NCBI GenBank assembly: GCA_021738625.1 | Contig: JAIPBS010000038.1 | Location: 1 to 41,554 of the forward strand | Origin: Bacteroidales bacterium | GTDB lineage: Bacteria > Bacteroidota > Bacteroidia > Bacteroidales > JAIOZK01 | Direction: 5' to 3' | Length of the DNA: 41,554 nt | Part shown: in pieces, positions 8,806 through 18,676 of the stretch | Numbering within the stretch: the first letter of the stretch is position 1 | Layout: each line of letters starts with the position of its first letter | Translations under genes and position numbers: made by a program | The notes under the pieces: model-generated | What the model was told of the DNA's origin: nothing | The model's database searches: none | The model's input: only the letters and a program-made list of their open reading frames with translations

Positions 8806-8813
8806 TACTTTTG
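8806..8813 (+). promoter_or_regulatory. -7 element for the amidohydrolase gene
   Basis: TACTTTTG, an exact TAnnTTTG match, lies 21 bases before the ATG at 8835. No clear -33 partner is seen. Confidence 0.45.
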
Positions 8814-8834
8814 TAAGGTCTAGAACATAAAATC

Positions 8835-10496
8835 ATGAAAAAAACATTCATCCCATTATTTGGTTTAATAACAATCACTTTATTATCTTGTTCACACATG
8901 AAGAAAAAAGCAGACATCATTATACACAGTACCCGGATTTATTCGCTGGACAGCAACTTCACCATTTATGAGGCCCTGGCGGTGAAAGATGGGAAAATTG
9001 CCGGGCTAGGTACAACAAAGGATGTTTTTGATGAATTTAGTGCTCCTGTTGTTTACAATGCCCTGGGCAGAACCCTTTACCCGGGCTTCATCGACGGACA
9101 TTGTCATTTTTACGGTTATGGTGCGGGTTTGCTGAGAAATGCAGATCTGGTAGGGACAGAATCTTATGAAGAGATTCTGGGTATTCTGAAAGAACATCAT
9201 GAAAGGCATGATTCGGAATGGATACTCGGCAGGGGATGGGACCAAAACGATTGGCTGGTTAAGGAATTTCCTACCAAAAAAGAACTTGATGAGTTGTTTC
9301 CTGAGAATCCTGTTGTCCTTACCAGGATCGACGGACATGCCGTGCTGGCTAACAGTGAAGCTTTAAAACGGGCCATGATCAACCAAAACACCACTGTTGA
9401 AGGTGGGAAAGTTGTGCTGGATGAAAGCGGCGAGCCCACCGGGATCCTGATCGACAAGGCGGCAGATTTTATTACGGACCATATTCCTGAGCTAACGGAA
9501 GAAGAAAAAATTCAGGCCCTGGAAGAAGCCGAGAAAAACTGTTTTGCAGTAGGGTTGACCTCCATTGTGGATGCGGGCCTGGACAAAGAAACCATTTTAC
9601 TTATCGACTCACTGCATAAGCAGGGGAGGCTGAAAATGAAGATCAATTGCATGCTCAGTCCCACGGAAGACAATTACGAGCATTTTATAAAAAACGGGCC
9701 TTATATGACCGACAGGCTGACGCTGCGCTCTGTGAAGTTATACGCGGACGGCGCACTGGGTAGCCGTGGTGCCCTCTTGCTCGAACCTTATTCGGATGAT
9801 CCCGGCAATTATGGTTTGCTGATCAAAAAACCGGATTACTACCGCGAGTGGTCTAAAAAAGCATATGACAACAATTACCAGGTTTGCACCCACACCATTG
9901 GGGATTCTGCTGCCAGGTTTGTTTTGGATATTTACGGGGAATACCTGCAGGAGAAAAACGACAAAAGGTGGCGCATTGAGCATGCCCAAATCATTCATCC
10001 GGAGGACATGCATAAGTTCGGGAAATATTCCATCATACCTTCCGTGCAGGGAACCCATGCCACCTCCGATATGTACTGGGCGGAAGACCGCCTGGGCCCG
10101 GAACGCATCAGGTGGTCCTATGCCTTCAGGGAATTGCTGAAAGAAAACGGATGGATTGTCAACGGTACCGATTTCCCGATTGAAGAGATCAGCCCGCTTT
10201 TAACTTTTTATGCCACGGTTGTTAGAAAAGACCTGAAAGGCTATCCGCAGGGTGGATTTTTGAAAGAAAACGCCCTGAACCGGGAACAGGCCCTCCGTTC
10301 CATTACAATTTGGGCCGCCAAAGGAAGCTTTGAGGAAGAAATGAAAGGCAGCCTGGAAACAGGTAAAATCGCTGATTTTGTGGTCCTTGATAAAGACCTG
10401 ATGATCATTGAGGACAAGGAATTGCCAGCTACAAAAGTAGTTCGCACGTACAGCAGTGGTGAAATGGTTTATCGGAATCCGGAGTTTAGCTTTTAA
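8835..10496 (+). CDS. Amidohydrolase lipoprotein (YtcJ-like, metallo-dependent hydrolase)
   Basis: A lipoprotein signal peptide ends in LLSC with Cys19, so the 553-residue protein is probably anchored in the envelope. The mature part is an amidohydrolase-superfamily TIM barrel of the YtcJ group: the metal-binding GFIDGHCHF (His89, His91), GRGWDQNDW, the conserved RIDGHAVLANSEAL, YADGALGSRGA, CTHTIGDSA with a barrel His, IEHAQ, and NGTDFPIE with the final Asp. YtcJ relatives include N-substituted formamide deformylase, but the substrate range of the group is wide and the reaction here is not predictable. It appears to be transcribed alone. Confidence 0.9.
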   Translation: MKKTFIPLFGLITITLLSCSHMKKKADIIIHSTRIYSLDSNFTIYEALAVKDGKIAGLGTTKDVFDEFSAPVVYNALGRTLYPGFIDGHCHFYGYGAGLLRNADLVGTESYEEILGILKEHHERHDSEWILGRGWDQNDWLVKEFPTKKELDELFPENPVVLTRIDGHAVLANSEALKRAMINQNTTVEGGKVVLDESGEPTGILIDKAADFITDHIPELTEEEKIQALEEAEKNCFAVGLTSIVDAGLDKETILLIDSLHKQGRLKMKINCMLSPTEDNYEHFIKNGPYMTDRLTLRSVKLYADGALGSRGALLLEPYSDDPGNYGLLIKKPDYYREWSKKAYDNNYQVCTHTIGDSAARFVLDIYGEYLQEKNDKRWRIEHAQIIHPEDMHKFGKYSIIPSVQGTHATSDMYWAEDRLGPERIRWSYAFRELLKENGWIVNGTDFPIEEISPLLTFYATVVRKDLKGYPQGGFLKENALNREQALRSITIWAAKGSFEEEMKGSLETGKIADFVVLDKDLMIIEDKELPATKVVRTYSSGEMVYRNPEFSF

Positions 10497-10561
10497 ATCT
10501 TATTGTATCTTGAGTTTTTTCAAAAGAATTTTTCATATTTATTATCTTTGATTTTGTCTCA

Positions 10562-11862
10562 ATGAAAAAGAAATTAACAATAGAATCTCTCAAAAAGGCA
10601 GCAAAAGAGTTTTGCAAGTCAGAATCAACTTATAACAATACAGATTTGTATGGCGTTACTGATGGGAAAGCTGTTGGGACATATATCGAACATAAATTTC
10701 ATACATATTTGGAAGAACGCTACACCTTTGGGAAAGGTTCATCAGCCAAGGGAATAGATTTTCCGGATAAAGAAGATATTATTGCTTATCTTAATGACAG
10801 AAATATACCTGCCGATGAAATTACAATTGAGAAAATTGCCGAAACTAGCTGAAAAATGTGTTGGTTTAATTATCCAGGAAAATCCAAACAAAACATATGA
10901 GCATTTGATTGAACCAACATGCGGCAAAGGGAATTTCATAGTTGCTGCCCTGGCCCAGATAAAAAGTTTGAGAAATATTACAGGAATAGAGATATATCAA
11001 CCATATGTTTGGGAAACAAAATTTAATATTCTGTCATATTGTCTAGCAAATAATTTAAAGCATGTTCCTGAAATAGAAATTATTCACAGCAACATCTTTA
11101 GTTTTGATTTCCGCCAACTGAAAAGCGCATCGGAAAATCTAGTTACTCTGGTTATAGGCAATCCCCCATGGGTTACAAACTCAGAACTTGGTTCGATTAG
11201 CTCTGAAAATCTGCCACGGAAGTCCAACTTTAAAAAGAACAGGAAGTAATTTGATTTATGGTGTATTGAAGAGTTCTGATCTTAATGGGGGAGTGGTAAC
11301 TTCCTATCGTAAATCAATGATTGTTACTCAGAAAAAGACCGGTCAAAAAACTGATTATATCAGGGGGGATTATCCCTTAACTTATAAATACTTATCAGAG
11401 AATAGCAGTTACTTTTTAAAAAGAAAATCAACTATTTATAAAGGGAAACCTCTATTTTCCATTTTCGGTATTGGACCATACTCATTTAAACCTTTTAAAG
11501 TAGCAATCTCGGGTATGTATAAGAAAACCCGGTTCACTTTGATTCTTTCAGAAAAGGAGAAACCGATTATGCTTGATGATACATGCTATTTCATTGGCTT
11601 TGATAATCCTGCTTACGCTAAAATTGCCCATTTTTTGCTTAATCACGAAATTTGCCAGAAGTTCTTAAAATCAATTGTCTTTTCAGATGCTAAGAGATCT
11701 ATAACAAAAGAGGTGTTAATGCGAATCGACCTGATTAAACTTTTTAATATTGTAGACTTTGAACATGTAAAAGAAGTTCTTAGAATCAGCAAGGATACAT
11801 GGACTGATTTTGGAAAGCTTATTTCATCCAATACTTCTGAAAAGCAGTTAACCTTATTTTAG
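10562..11862 (+). pseudogene. Decayed type II restriction-modification locus (endonuclease start fused to broken methyltransferase)
   Basis: Three reading frames in succession carry one degraded RM system. Frame 1 (10562-10852) begins with a stretch resembling type II endonucleases (GVTDGKAVGTYIEHKF then GSSAKGIDFPD) but ends before the catalytic core expected next. It continues into what looks like methyltransferase sequence and breaks near 10835-10845, where one extra A in an A run shifts the frame. Frame 2 (about 10840-11249) carries N6-adenine methyltransferase motif I (LIEPTCGKGNF) and motif IV (GNPPW), and breaks near 11235-11250. Frame 3 (about 11247-11862) supplies a C-terminal target-recognition-like part. 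The region between motif IV and that part is too short, indicating a deletion. The block is visibly more A+T-rich than its flanks, which suggests transfer. A TAnnTTTG element (TATCTTTG, 10543-10550) still stands upstream. No active enzyme is expected. Confidence 0.75.
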
Positions 11863-11865
11863 TTC

Positions 11866-12795
11866 TTACTCCACAATCTCATTGATCTTATAATCCTTTT
11901 TACCGTCCCTGTAATAGATTTTGATCAGCAGGTCGGCCATGATGCCGAGGATGATGAATTGCAATCCCACGATCAGCAATAGAACGGAAAGCAACAGCAT
12001 CGGGCGGTTGCCGATGTCCTGCCCGTATCCGTATTTCACGATAATGAGGTAAATACCGATTAATAAACCTATTACAATGGAAAGCAAACCGATGCCCCCG
12101 AAAAGGTGCACGGGCCTTGTGGCATAGCGCATCTGGAAGGCAATGATCAGCAGGTCGAGGAAGCCGCGTGGGAGTTTTCCCATACTGTATTTGGTCTTAC
12201 CGGCCGTGCGTGGGCGATGGTTCACCTTCAGCTCGGTAATTTTATGGCCGTTGAGTGTCAGTATCTCTGCAATATACCTGTGCATTTCGCCCAGCAACTC
12301 CGTTTCCTTGATCACGTTTTTCCTGTATGCCTTTAGTGTACAACCGGAGTCGTGGATCTGATCCTTCAGGACAATTTTCCTGAGCAGTCGTCCGAAGCGG
12401 GAAGATATCTTTTTAAAGGGTTTGTCTTTTCTGTTGTATCTCCATCCGGATACTGCATCAAAGCCTTCTTCAAGTTTGGCCACCAGGCGGGGGATATCCA
12501 TGGGGTCGTTTTGCAGGTCGCCGTCCATGGAAACGATCACATCTCCCGATGCGTAATCGAAGCCGGCAGCCAGGGCCGCGCTTTGACCGTAGTTTTTTCT
12601 GAATTGTATGATCTTGAAACGCTCGTCCCTGCCATTGATTTCTTTACAAACTCCAAAGGTATTGTCCGAGGAACCGTCATTCACAATGATGATCTCGTAA
12701 TCTTTATAAACAGAAAGCGCTTCCGTGAGTTCACTGTAAAGTACCGGGATGTTATCTTCCTCATTGTGGGCCGGAATTACAACAGATATATCCAT
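11866..12795 (-). CDS. Family 2 glycosyltransferase, polyprenyl-phosphate type, with two membrane segments
   Basis: The protein begins MDISVVIPAHNEEDNIPVL, the standard GT2 start. It shows the NDGSSD nucleotide-binding motif, SMDGDLQNDP carrying the DXD metal site, and the GCTLKAYRK region seen in DPM1/undecaprenyl-phosphate sugar transferases. Two C-terminal hydrophobic helices (about 235-260 and 272-298) anchor it. This architecture fits transfer of a sugar from a nucleotide donor to a polyprenyl phosphate at the inner membrane, as in Pgf/ArnC-like enzymes; the sugar is unknown. The ATG at 12795 is preferred over an upstream TTG. A -7 element (TACTTTTG, reverse of 12833-12840) precedes it. 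It stands alone beside decayed genes. Confidence 0.9.
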   Translation of the reverse strand: MDISVVIPAHNEEDNIPVLYSELTEALSVYKDYEIIIVNDGSSDNTFGVCKEINGRDERFKIIQFRKNYGQSAALAAGFDYASGDVIVSMDGDLQNDPMDIPRLVAKLEEGFDAVSGWRYNRKDKPFKKISSRFGRLLRKIVLKDQIHDSGCTLKAYRKNVIKETELLGEMHRYIAEILTLNGHKITELKVNHRPRTAGKTKYSMGKLPRGFLDLLIIAFQMRYATRPVHLFGGIGLLSIVIGLLIGIYLIIVKYGYGQDIGNRPMLLLSVLLLIVGLQFIILGIMADLLIKIYYRDGKKDYKINEIVE

Positions 12796-13089
12796 ATCAA
12801 TCAATCAATTATAGCTCAATTAAAAAGCAAGGCAAAAGTACATAAAAATGGGAGATGGGATTAGGTAGTATAAAGCAATAAAAGAAAAAGGTCTTTATCC
12901 GGGGTTTTCTGAAAGATAGTAACAGGCCGGTTGTAATAGCAAAACCGGTTGTTCTTATGTTTTGCTCTTTGTTTTTTACCTTAAAATAATTCCCTGCTGC
13001 CCCTGACTTACTGCGCCTGGCCTTTCCCTAACTGTATGTTTTATGGTGATTTTCCTGGCATACTTTTGAAGAAACCTAATATTATCAAG

Positions 13090-14895
13090 ATGACAAGCAA
13101 AATTTTTTAAACCATCCTTACATTCATTTTAATTGGCCTATGCAATCTAAATGCTCAAAATAATGTGACCATTACAGACGACAATTCACATACGGCCGAT
13201 CCTTCATCTGTATTGGACATTTATTCAACAGATAAGGGACTGTTAATTCCCCGTATGACAACAGCACAACGAAACGCCATTGCCGGCCCGGCGGATGGGC
13301 TGCTGGTTTACGACACCGACACACATTCCATTTGGAACTATAGAACATCTGACTGGAAAGAATTGATTGATTCGGATCTGATCAGCATAGCTGAAACAGA
13401 TAACCTGTATGTTGGTGATAATGCCGGTGCAAATCATACAACTGCACAAAGAAATACTGGCATTGGAGATGGTGCACTCTATTCTGTTAAGGGTAAAAGT
13501 GGAAATACCGCAGTTGGATCACTGGCAATGTATTACTGTGATGATACCCATGAATACATTATTGGAAACAATACCGCTGTTGGTAATTCTGCTTTGAATG
13601 GGAGCTCAAACGCATCAGAGAACGTAGGCACCGGTAACACTGCATGTGGCGCTTTATCATTATTTTATAATAAATCGGGCAATAGTAATGTGGCTATTGG
13701 TTCGTATTGCTTACAATCTAATACATCAGGGGGAAAGAATGTTAGCATAGGCAGAGCAGCATTATATAGGAATACATCAAACACTGCAAGCACGGCCATT
13801 GGCTACCAAGCGATGTATAATGCCCATGATGGAACATCAGGGACAATTACCCAAAATACGGTTATAGACTATGAAGCGCTGAAAGGAAGTTCTACTCCTG
13901 CAAATAATATTGGGACTGCCAACACCGTGATAGGATATCAGTCTTTAAAGTCAAATTCTTCTGGTTATTGCAATGTTGCAGTAGGCTCGGAAGCAATGTA
14001 TTCAAATACCGAAGGCAACAACAATACCGCAATAGGAACAGAGGCCGGGTATTCTACCCAAGATCACCACTACAACACATTTGTGGGAAGTAAATCGGGT
14101 TACAATAACGCCTTCGATAGAAACACTTTTATTGGTTATCAATGTGGTTACGGAAATACGACCGGCTATAGAAATACTTACCTCGGAAGCGATGCCGGCT
14201 TTAATAATTCATTAGGATACAGGAATACCATGCTGGGTGTTAACTCAGGCTATAACAGTACCGGACATGATAATGTATTTGTCGGTTACAGGGCAGGAAG
14301 TGATGAAACCGGAAGTGATAAACTTCATATTGCCAATCGTAATTCGTATTCAACTCCTTTAATTTGAGGTGATTTTGCTACGCATCGGGTAGGAATATAT
14401 CGTGTAGCAACAGCAAATGGATTGGAAGTAAATGGAACGGCATCCAAAACTACTGCCGGTGATTGGGCTGCCAATTCCGACCGCCGCATAAAAACCGATA
14501 TTGTAAATATTGATGGAGCCCTGGAAACCATCATGCAGCTCAGACCTGTGAAATTCAAATATACCGATGAGTGGATGGAAAGAAACCCGGGAATCGAAAG
14601 CAAGTATTACTATAATTTCATAGCCCAGGAATACCGGGAAGTTTTCCCGGAATCGGTGAAAGGATCAGGTGAATACATTGAAGGTGATCAGGATGAAGTT
14701 CTGCAGATAGATACATACCATGCACAGGTTGTTGCCATCAAGGCCATTCAGGAACAACAGCTAGAAATAGAACGGCTATAGCAGGAAAATTATTTATTGA
14801 AACAAAAGCTTACAGAGCTTGACAATCTGAAAGCCGAAGTAGAAGAGCTTAAACAATACATTTATACCGATCCGGAACATGTTTGCAATGATTGA
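13090..14895 (+). pseudogene. Tail-fibre-like surface protein with YadA-head-like repeats and S74 chaperone domain, broken by in-frame stops
   Basis: One reading frame runs from the ATG at 13090 through a signal peptide (MTSKIF, stop, TILTFILIGLCNLNAQ) into about 300 residues of G-N-x-A-x-G repeats (GNTAVGSLAMY, GNSNVAIGSYCLQSN and similar). It then reaches a C-terminal intramolecular chaperone of the peptidase S74 type (NSDRRIKTDIVNIDGAL with the Ser/Lys pair) and a coiled coil. In-frame stops interrupt it: TAA at 13108-13110 inside the signal peptide, TGA at 14365-14367, TAG at 14779-14781 inside the coiled coil, and TGA at 14893-14895, which may be the true end. No frameshift is seen. Each of the first three fits one base change (AAA, GGA, CAG to stop). 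Such proteins trimerise and then lose the S74 domain by self-cleavage. A TAnnTTTG element lies at 13061-13068. Confidence 0.85.
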
Positions 14896-15023
14896 CCTTG
14901 TGCTCCAACCGGTATAACTGAATCTATCAGAAAAATGTTTTGCATTTTTAATAAGATTCATTATACCAAACCGCACAAAACAATTGATCATAAAAACCAA
15001 AGACTAATCGAATGCGCTGTAAC

Positions 15024-15055
15024 AAAAAAAATCCGCTCACTTCAAGCGAACGGAT
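15024..15055 (-). terminator. Intrinsic terminator of tRNA-Arg
   Basis: Read on the minus strand, an 11-bp stem with G-U pairs (ATCCGTTCGCT pairing with AGTGAGCGGAT around a TGA loop) is followed by a run of T. It lies 15 bases past the 3' end of the tRNA. Confidence 0.85.
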
Positions 15056-15069
15056 CATTTTGTAATAAG

Positions 15070-15143
15070 TGACTCCGGAGGGATTCGAACCCCCAACCTT
15101 CTGATCCGTAGTCAGATGCACTATCCAGTTATGCTACGGAGCC
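15070..15143 (-). tRNA. tRNA-Arg(ACG)
   Basis: The reverse strand folds into a full cloverleaf of 74 bases including discriminator A. The acceptor stem GGCTCCG pairs with CGGAGTC (one G-U). The anticodon stem TCTGA/TCAGA encloses the loop CTACGGA, giving anticodon ACG, which is read as ICG after deamination and decodes CGU/CGC/CGA. The T arm contains GGTTCGAATCC. CCA is not encoded. It is transcribed alone and ends at the terminator just downstream. Confidence 0.96.
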
Positions 15144-15321
15144 ATTGCGGCTGCAAAGATACAAAAAATCAGAATTTATGTGGTAGTCAGCTCTTACTTT
15201 TGAATAATTTTAGTATGGATTTGACGTCGGGCGATATACCGCACAAAAAATTTCCCTGACCTGTTGAGCTGTATTATGGTATTATTGGCAATTTTGTATC
15301 TTTCCTGAAAAAATCGATTGT

Positions 15322-16479
15322 ATGGATCAGGCGTTACTAAAACAAAAATTCATCGAAAGATATGGCAAAGGACAAGCTCCTGATTTTTACTTTGCGCCCG
15401 GGCGGGTGAACCTGATCGGGGAACATACTGATTACAATGGCGGATATGTGTTGCCCTGTGCCCTTAGCTTCGGCACTTACCTGCTGATCAGGGAAAATCC
15501 TGATCATGTATTTCGTTTTGCTTCGCTCAATTTTGATAATCAGGAAGAAATAGTCATAGACGGTTTTCACAAACTGCCCAACAATAACTGGGTAAATTAC
15601 CCTTTGGGGGTTATCGATCAGTTAAAAAATGAAGGCTTGAAAACAAGTGGCATGGATTTCCTATTTGCCGGGAACATTCCACCGGGTGCGGGCTTGTCGA
15701 GTTCCGCTTCCATTGAACTGGTTACAGCTTTTGCTATAAATGATCAAATGGATTTCAAACTGGAGTTAAAGGATCTGATCCATATTAGCCTCCAATGCGA
15801 GCATGATTTCATTGGTGTGCAATGCGGGATCATGGATCAGTTTGCTGTTGCGATGGGAAAAGCGAATATGGCTCTTTTTCTGAATTGCAGGAATCTTTTT
15901 CATGAACATGTTCCCATGAACACCGGTGCATACAGTATTGTAATCGTGAATTCGAACAAGGCACGGGGGCTGGCTGACAGTAAATACAATGAGCGCGTGA
16001 ATGAATGCAGCATGGCGGTGGAAGATATACGTAAATCTCTTGATATTGAATATCTTGGACAACTTAGCTTGGAGGATTTCAGGAAGGTGGAACACCTGAT
16101 CCGCTCGCCTTTGATAAAAAAGCGCGTTGCGCATGTTGTAGCTGAAAATTACCGGGTGCTGGAAAGCATGAAAGCTTTGAAAGACGGCCAGGTGGATGCT
16201 CTGGGAAAATTAATGCGGGCCTCCCACATTTCCTTACGTGATAATTATGAAGTAACGGGGTCTGAGCTGGATACGCTTGCAGAAACCGCCTGGGACCTTG
16301 AATATGTTGCAGGAGCCAGGATGACGGGGGCCGGTTTCGGGGGCTGTACGGTAAACCTGGTGCATTGGGATAAATTGGTTGATTTTGAGGAAATCATCAA
16401 AAAGAAATATTTTGAACATACCGGCTTGAAAGCCGGGGTGTATAGTCCTGGTATTGGCGACGGAGTGAAGAAAATATGA
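15322..16479 (+). CDS. galK: Galactokinase
   Basis: GalK phosphorylates alpha-D-galactose at C1 with ATP, the first committed Leloir step. The 385-residue protein shows the galactokinase signature GRVNLIGEHTDYNGGYVLP (about 28-46), the GHMP ATP-binding motif IPPGAGLSSSASIE (about 115-128), the catalytic Asp in CGIMDQFAV, and the third GHMP motif MTGAGFGGC near the C-terminus. GEHTDYNGG distinguishes galactokinase from homoserine and mevalonate kinases. No galT, galE or sugar transporter lies next to it here. It is followed closely by an unrelated membrane-protein gene, probably co-transcribed. Confidence 0.97.
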   Translation: MDQALLKQKFIERYGKGQAPDFYFAPGRVNLIGEHTDYNGGYVLPCALSFGTYLLIRENPDHVFRFASLNFDNQEEIVIDGFHKLPNNNWVNYPLGVIDQLKNEGLKTSGMDFLFAGNIPPGAGLSSSASIELVTAFAINDQMDFKLELKDLIHISLQCEHDFIGVQCGIMDQFAVAMGKANMALFLNCRNLFHEHVPMNTGAYSIVIVNSNKARGLADSKYNERVNECSMAVEDIRKSLDIEYLGQLSLEDFRKVEHLIRSPLIKKRVAHVVAENYRVLESMKALKDGQVDALGKLMRASHISLRDNYEVTGSELDTLAETAWDLEYVAGARMTGAGFGGCTVNLVHWDKLVDFEEIIKKKYFEHTGLKAGVYSPGIGDGVKKI

Positions 16480-16500
16480 ACATTGAACTGCCAAAAGAGT

Positions 16501-17802
16501 ATGAGATATAAAAACTTCCTTTTGTTGTTGCTGATACTTTTCAGTGGGCTTATGCTGTTTGTTTCCTTCAATATGCATAGGGTTTCAGGGTATTTTAATT
16601 ATCATAGTCAGATATATAGCGACAGGGCTGGCTATTACGTATATCTTCCCGCCTTGTTTGAGTATGAGTTCAAAGCTGATCGCTTTCCCGATTCAGTCGA
16701 TGTTAAAACAGGCCATGGCTTTCAGCTTGATCATGCAACCGGAAAAGTCAAAACAAAATACACTTATGGGATAGCCCTGATGCAATTGCCGTTTTATCTG
16801 ATGGCGGAAGCAGCAGCCTGTCCCCTTGATCAAAAGCCGAATGGCTTCAGCCCGGTATATCACAGGGTCCTGAATGTTGCTGCCGTGTTTTACCTGATGC
16901 TCGGCCTGGTGTTTTTGAGGAAGTTCCTAAAAAGTTATTTCAAAGAGGGGGTGGTTTTGTTGTTGTTGATTACAATTCTTTCCGGTACCAACCTTTTTTA
17001 TTATGCCGTGGATGCTGTTGGTATGTCGCATGTTTATTCATTTGCCCTTTTTTGTATATATCTTTATTTGCTTAAAAAAACGGGATATCTTGAGGCAAAG
17101 TTTGGTTATCATTTTATTTTGCTTTTTGCGGTAGCTGCATTGATCATTCTGATAAGGCCCTCAAATTTGCTGTTTGTGATTTTGGCCTGTTTCATCGATG
17201 CAGAAAACGGCCGGGCAATCATGAATAGATTGAGCAAGCTATTACGAGCACGAATATTGTTGTATGGGTTGGGAATCTTTTTACTTGTATTTCTACCCCA
17301 AATGCTTTACTGGTACTATCTGAACGGATCCATGATCAATTATTCGTACGATCAGGAAGGCTTTAACTGGCTTGAGCCCAGATTCGCTGTTGTTTTGATT
17401 GCACCCGAAAACGGATTGCTGCCATACAACCCCTTATATTTATTTATTCTGGCTTCATTCGTGCTAATGATAAAAAAGAGAATATGGAACGGACTGTTGA
17501 TTCTGGTTATGTTTGCACTGCTTTTGTATATGGTTTCGTCCTGGTGGGCGCCCACTTACGGTTGCAGTTTCGGGGCAAGGAACTTCGTTGAGTATATAGC
17601 CGTTTTTAGCATCCCGCTGGGTTATTGGTTTAAGTCCTTGTTGAAAATGAATCTTAATAAACAGCTGGGCTTTTGGATCCTACTTTTGTTTTTCATCCTG
17701 GTTAACCTGAAACTGACCTATACCTTTGATGATTGCTTTTTCGGCACTAAGGTATGGGATTGGAATGAATATTTTAGGCTGCTGCTCGCTCCGCTGCCTT
17801 GA
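16501..17802 (+). CDS. Polytopic membrane protein, GT-C-like
   Basis: About 433 residues with roughly nine or ten hydrophobic segments spread over the length. After the first membrane segment a loop reads YSDRAGYYVYLPALFEYEF, placing an acidic residue near the first extracytoplasmic loop as in GT-C glycosyltransferases and related Bacteroidota membrane proteins. No catalytic motif can be fixed with confidence, so the glycosyltransferase idea is an inference from topology. The ATG at 16501 is chosen over a TTG at 16483. The gene begins about 20 bases after galK. It converges on yggS with only 4 bases between stops and no clear hairpin. Confidence 0.7.
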   Translation: MRYKNFLLLLLILFSGLMLFVSFNMHRVSGYFNYHSQIYSDRAGYYVYLPALFEYEFKADRFPDSVDVKTGHGFQLDHATGKVKTKYTYGIALMQLPFYLMAEAAACPLDQKPNGFSPVYHRVLNVAAVFYLMLGLVFLRKFLKSYFKEGVVLLLLITILSGTNLFYYAVDAVGMSHVYSFALFCIYLYLLKKTGYLEAKFGYHFILLFAVAALIILIRPSNLLFVILACFIDAENGRAIMNRLSKLLRARILLYGLGIFLLVFLPQMLYWYYLNGSMINYSYDQEGFNWLEPRFAVVLIAPENGLLPYNPLYLFILASFVLMIKKRIWNGLLILVMFALLLYMVSSWWAPTYGCSFGARNFVEYIAVFSIPLGYWFKSLLKMNLNKQLGFWILLLFFILVNLKLTYTFDDCFFGTKVWDWNEYFRLLLAPLP

Positions 17803-17806
17803 TCCT

Positions 17807-18475
17807 TTAATAATTCCTCTCCCCGAAAATCGCAGACCCGATCCGCACTATGGTGGCGCCTTCTTCAATCGCGATCTGATAATCGTTGGTCATACCCATG
17901 GAGATTTCCCTGAAGTGATCTTCACTTGCGAAATATCCTGATTTCAGGAAATTAAAAGTGTTTTTCAGCATTTTGAATTCCTTGCGGATTTGTTTTTCGT
18001 CTTCCGTGAAGGTGGCCATGCCCATCACACCGGTAATTCTTACGTTTTCAAGTTGCGGAAACACATCCGAGTTGATCAGGTCTTTGGCTTCTTCCAGATC
18101 CAGGCCGAACTTACTTTCTTCCTCGGCTATATGGAATTGCAGCAGGCAGTCGATCACACGGTTTTCGCTTTTTGCCCTTTTATTGACCTCTTTCAAAAGC
18201 TTCAATTTATCAACCGAATGAATCATTTTTACGAAGGGAGCAAGATATTTAACCTTGTTGGTTTGTAGGTGTCCGACAAAATGCCATTCGATATCCTCAG
18301 GAAGATCAGGTTGTTTGGCGATAAGTTCCTGTGCTTTGTTTTCCCCGAAAATCCGTTGCCCGGCCTCGTAGGCTTCAATTATATCCTCATTGGGTTTGGT
18401 TTTTGAAATGGCTACGATCTTTACGTTTCCCGGTATTTCCTGTTTGATCTGCTGAAGATTTTCCTGAATCTGCAT
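17807..18475 (-). CDS. yggS: YggS/PLPBP-family pyridoxal phosphate homeostasis protein
   Basis: A 222-residue single-domain alanine-racemase-fold PLP protein. The PLP lysine is Lys25 in AISKTKP; also present are GENKAQE, the WHFVGHLQTNK motif, HSVD, the GVMGMAT block, and MGMTNDYQIAIEEGATIVRIGSAIFGER closing the phosphate-binding region. Members lack a known enzymatic reaction and buffer free PLP, affecting amino- and keto-acid metabolism. A -7 element (TAATTTTG, reverse of 18514-18521) lies 39 bases upstream. It is transcribed apart from the serine operon, although a role in PLP supply for SerC would be natural. Confidence 0.95.
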   Translation of the reverse strand: MQIQENLQQIKQEIPGNVKIVAISKTKPNEDIIEAYEAGQRIFGENKAQELIAKQPDLPEDIEWHFVGHLQTNKVKYLAPFVKMIHSVDKLKLLKEVNKRAKSENRVIDCLLQFHIAEEESKFGLDLEEAKDLINSDVFPQLENVRITGVMGMATFTEDEKQIRKEFKMLKNTFNFLKSGYFASEDHFREISMGMTNDYQIAIEEGATIVRIGSAIFGERNY

Positions 18476-18620
18476 ATCACTTCTCCTTTGTTTCTTTTAG
18501 CAATCCTTTCATACAAAATTAACAAAATTCGTGCGAAAATAATTTGCATCAATCCCTCGAATAAATGTAGGAGATGTTGAAAAAAGGTTGATCTATATTG
18601 GGTAGTTTTCAGGAAAATCG

Positions 18621-18653
18621 AAAAGGACGGCCAATACAGTTGACCGTCCTTTT
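18621..18653 (-). terminator. Terminator of the serine-biosynthesis operon
   Basis: A perfect 10-bp stem, AAAAGGACGG (18621-18630) with CCGTCCTTTT (18644-18653), lies 24 bases after the stop of the DUF1015 gene and gives a T-rich tail on the minus strand. It is nearly symmetrical and could also work on the plus strand. Confidence 0.8.
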
Positions 18654-18676
18654 CTTTTCCTTTTAAATGGAGTCAA

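Noticed and set aside
12921..12953. Imperfect hairpin (CCGGTT/AACCGG core) in the 294-base gap before the S74 gene
   Set aside because: It has no T tract and does not follow a gene stop on either strand, so I could not call it a terminator or a regulatory RNA. The gap otherwise holds only the two -7 elements noted with the flanking genes.
13861..14340. Possible diversity-generating retroelement target in the S74 repeat region
   Set aside because: No reverse transcriptase, template repeat or biased variable region is visible in the window, and the gene is broken.
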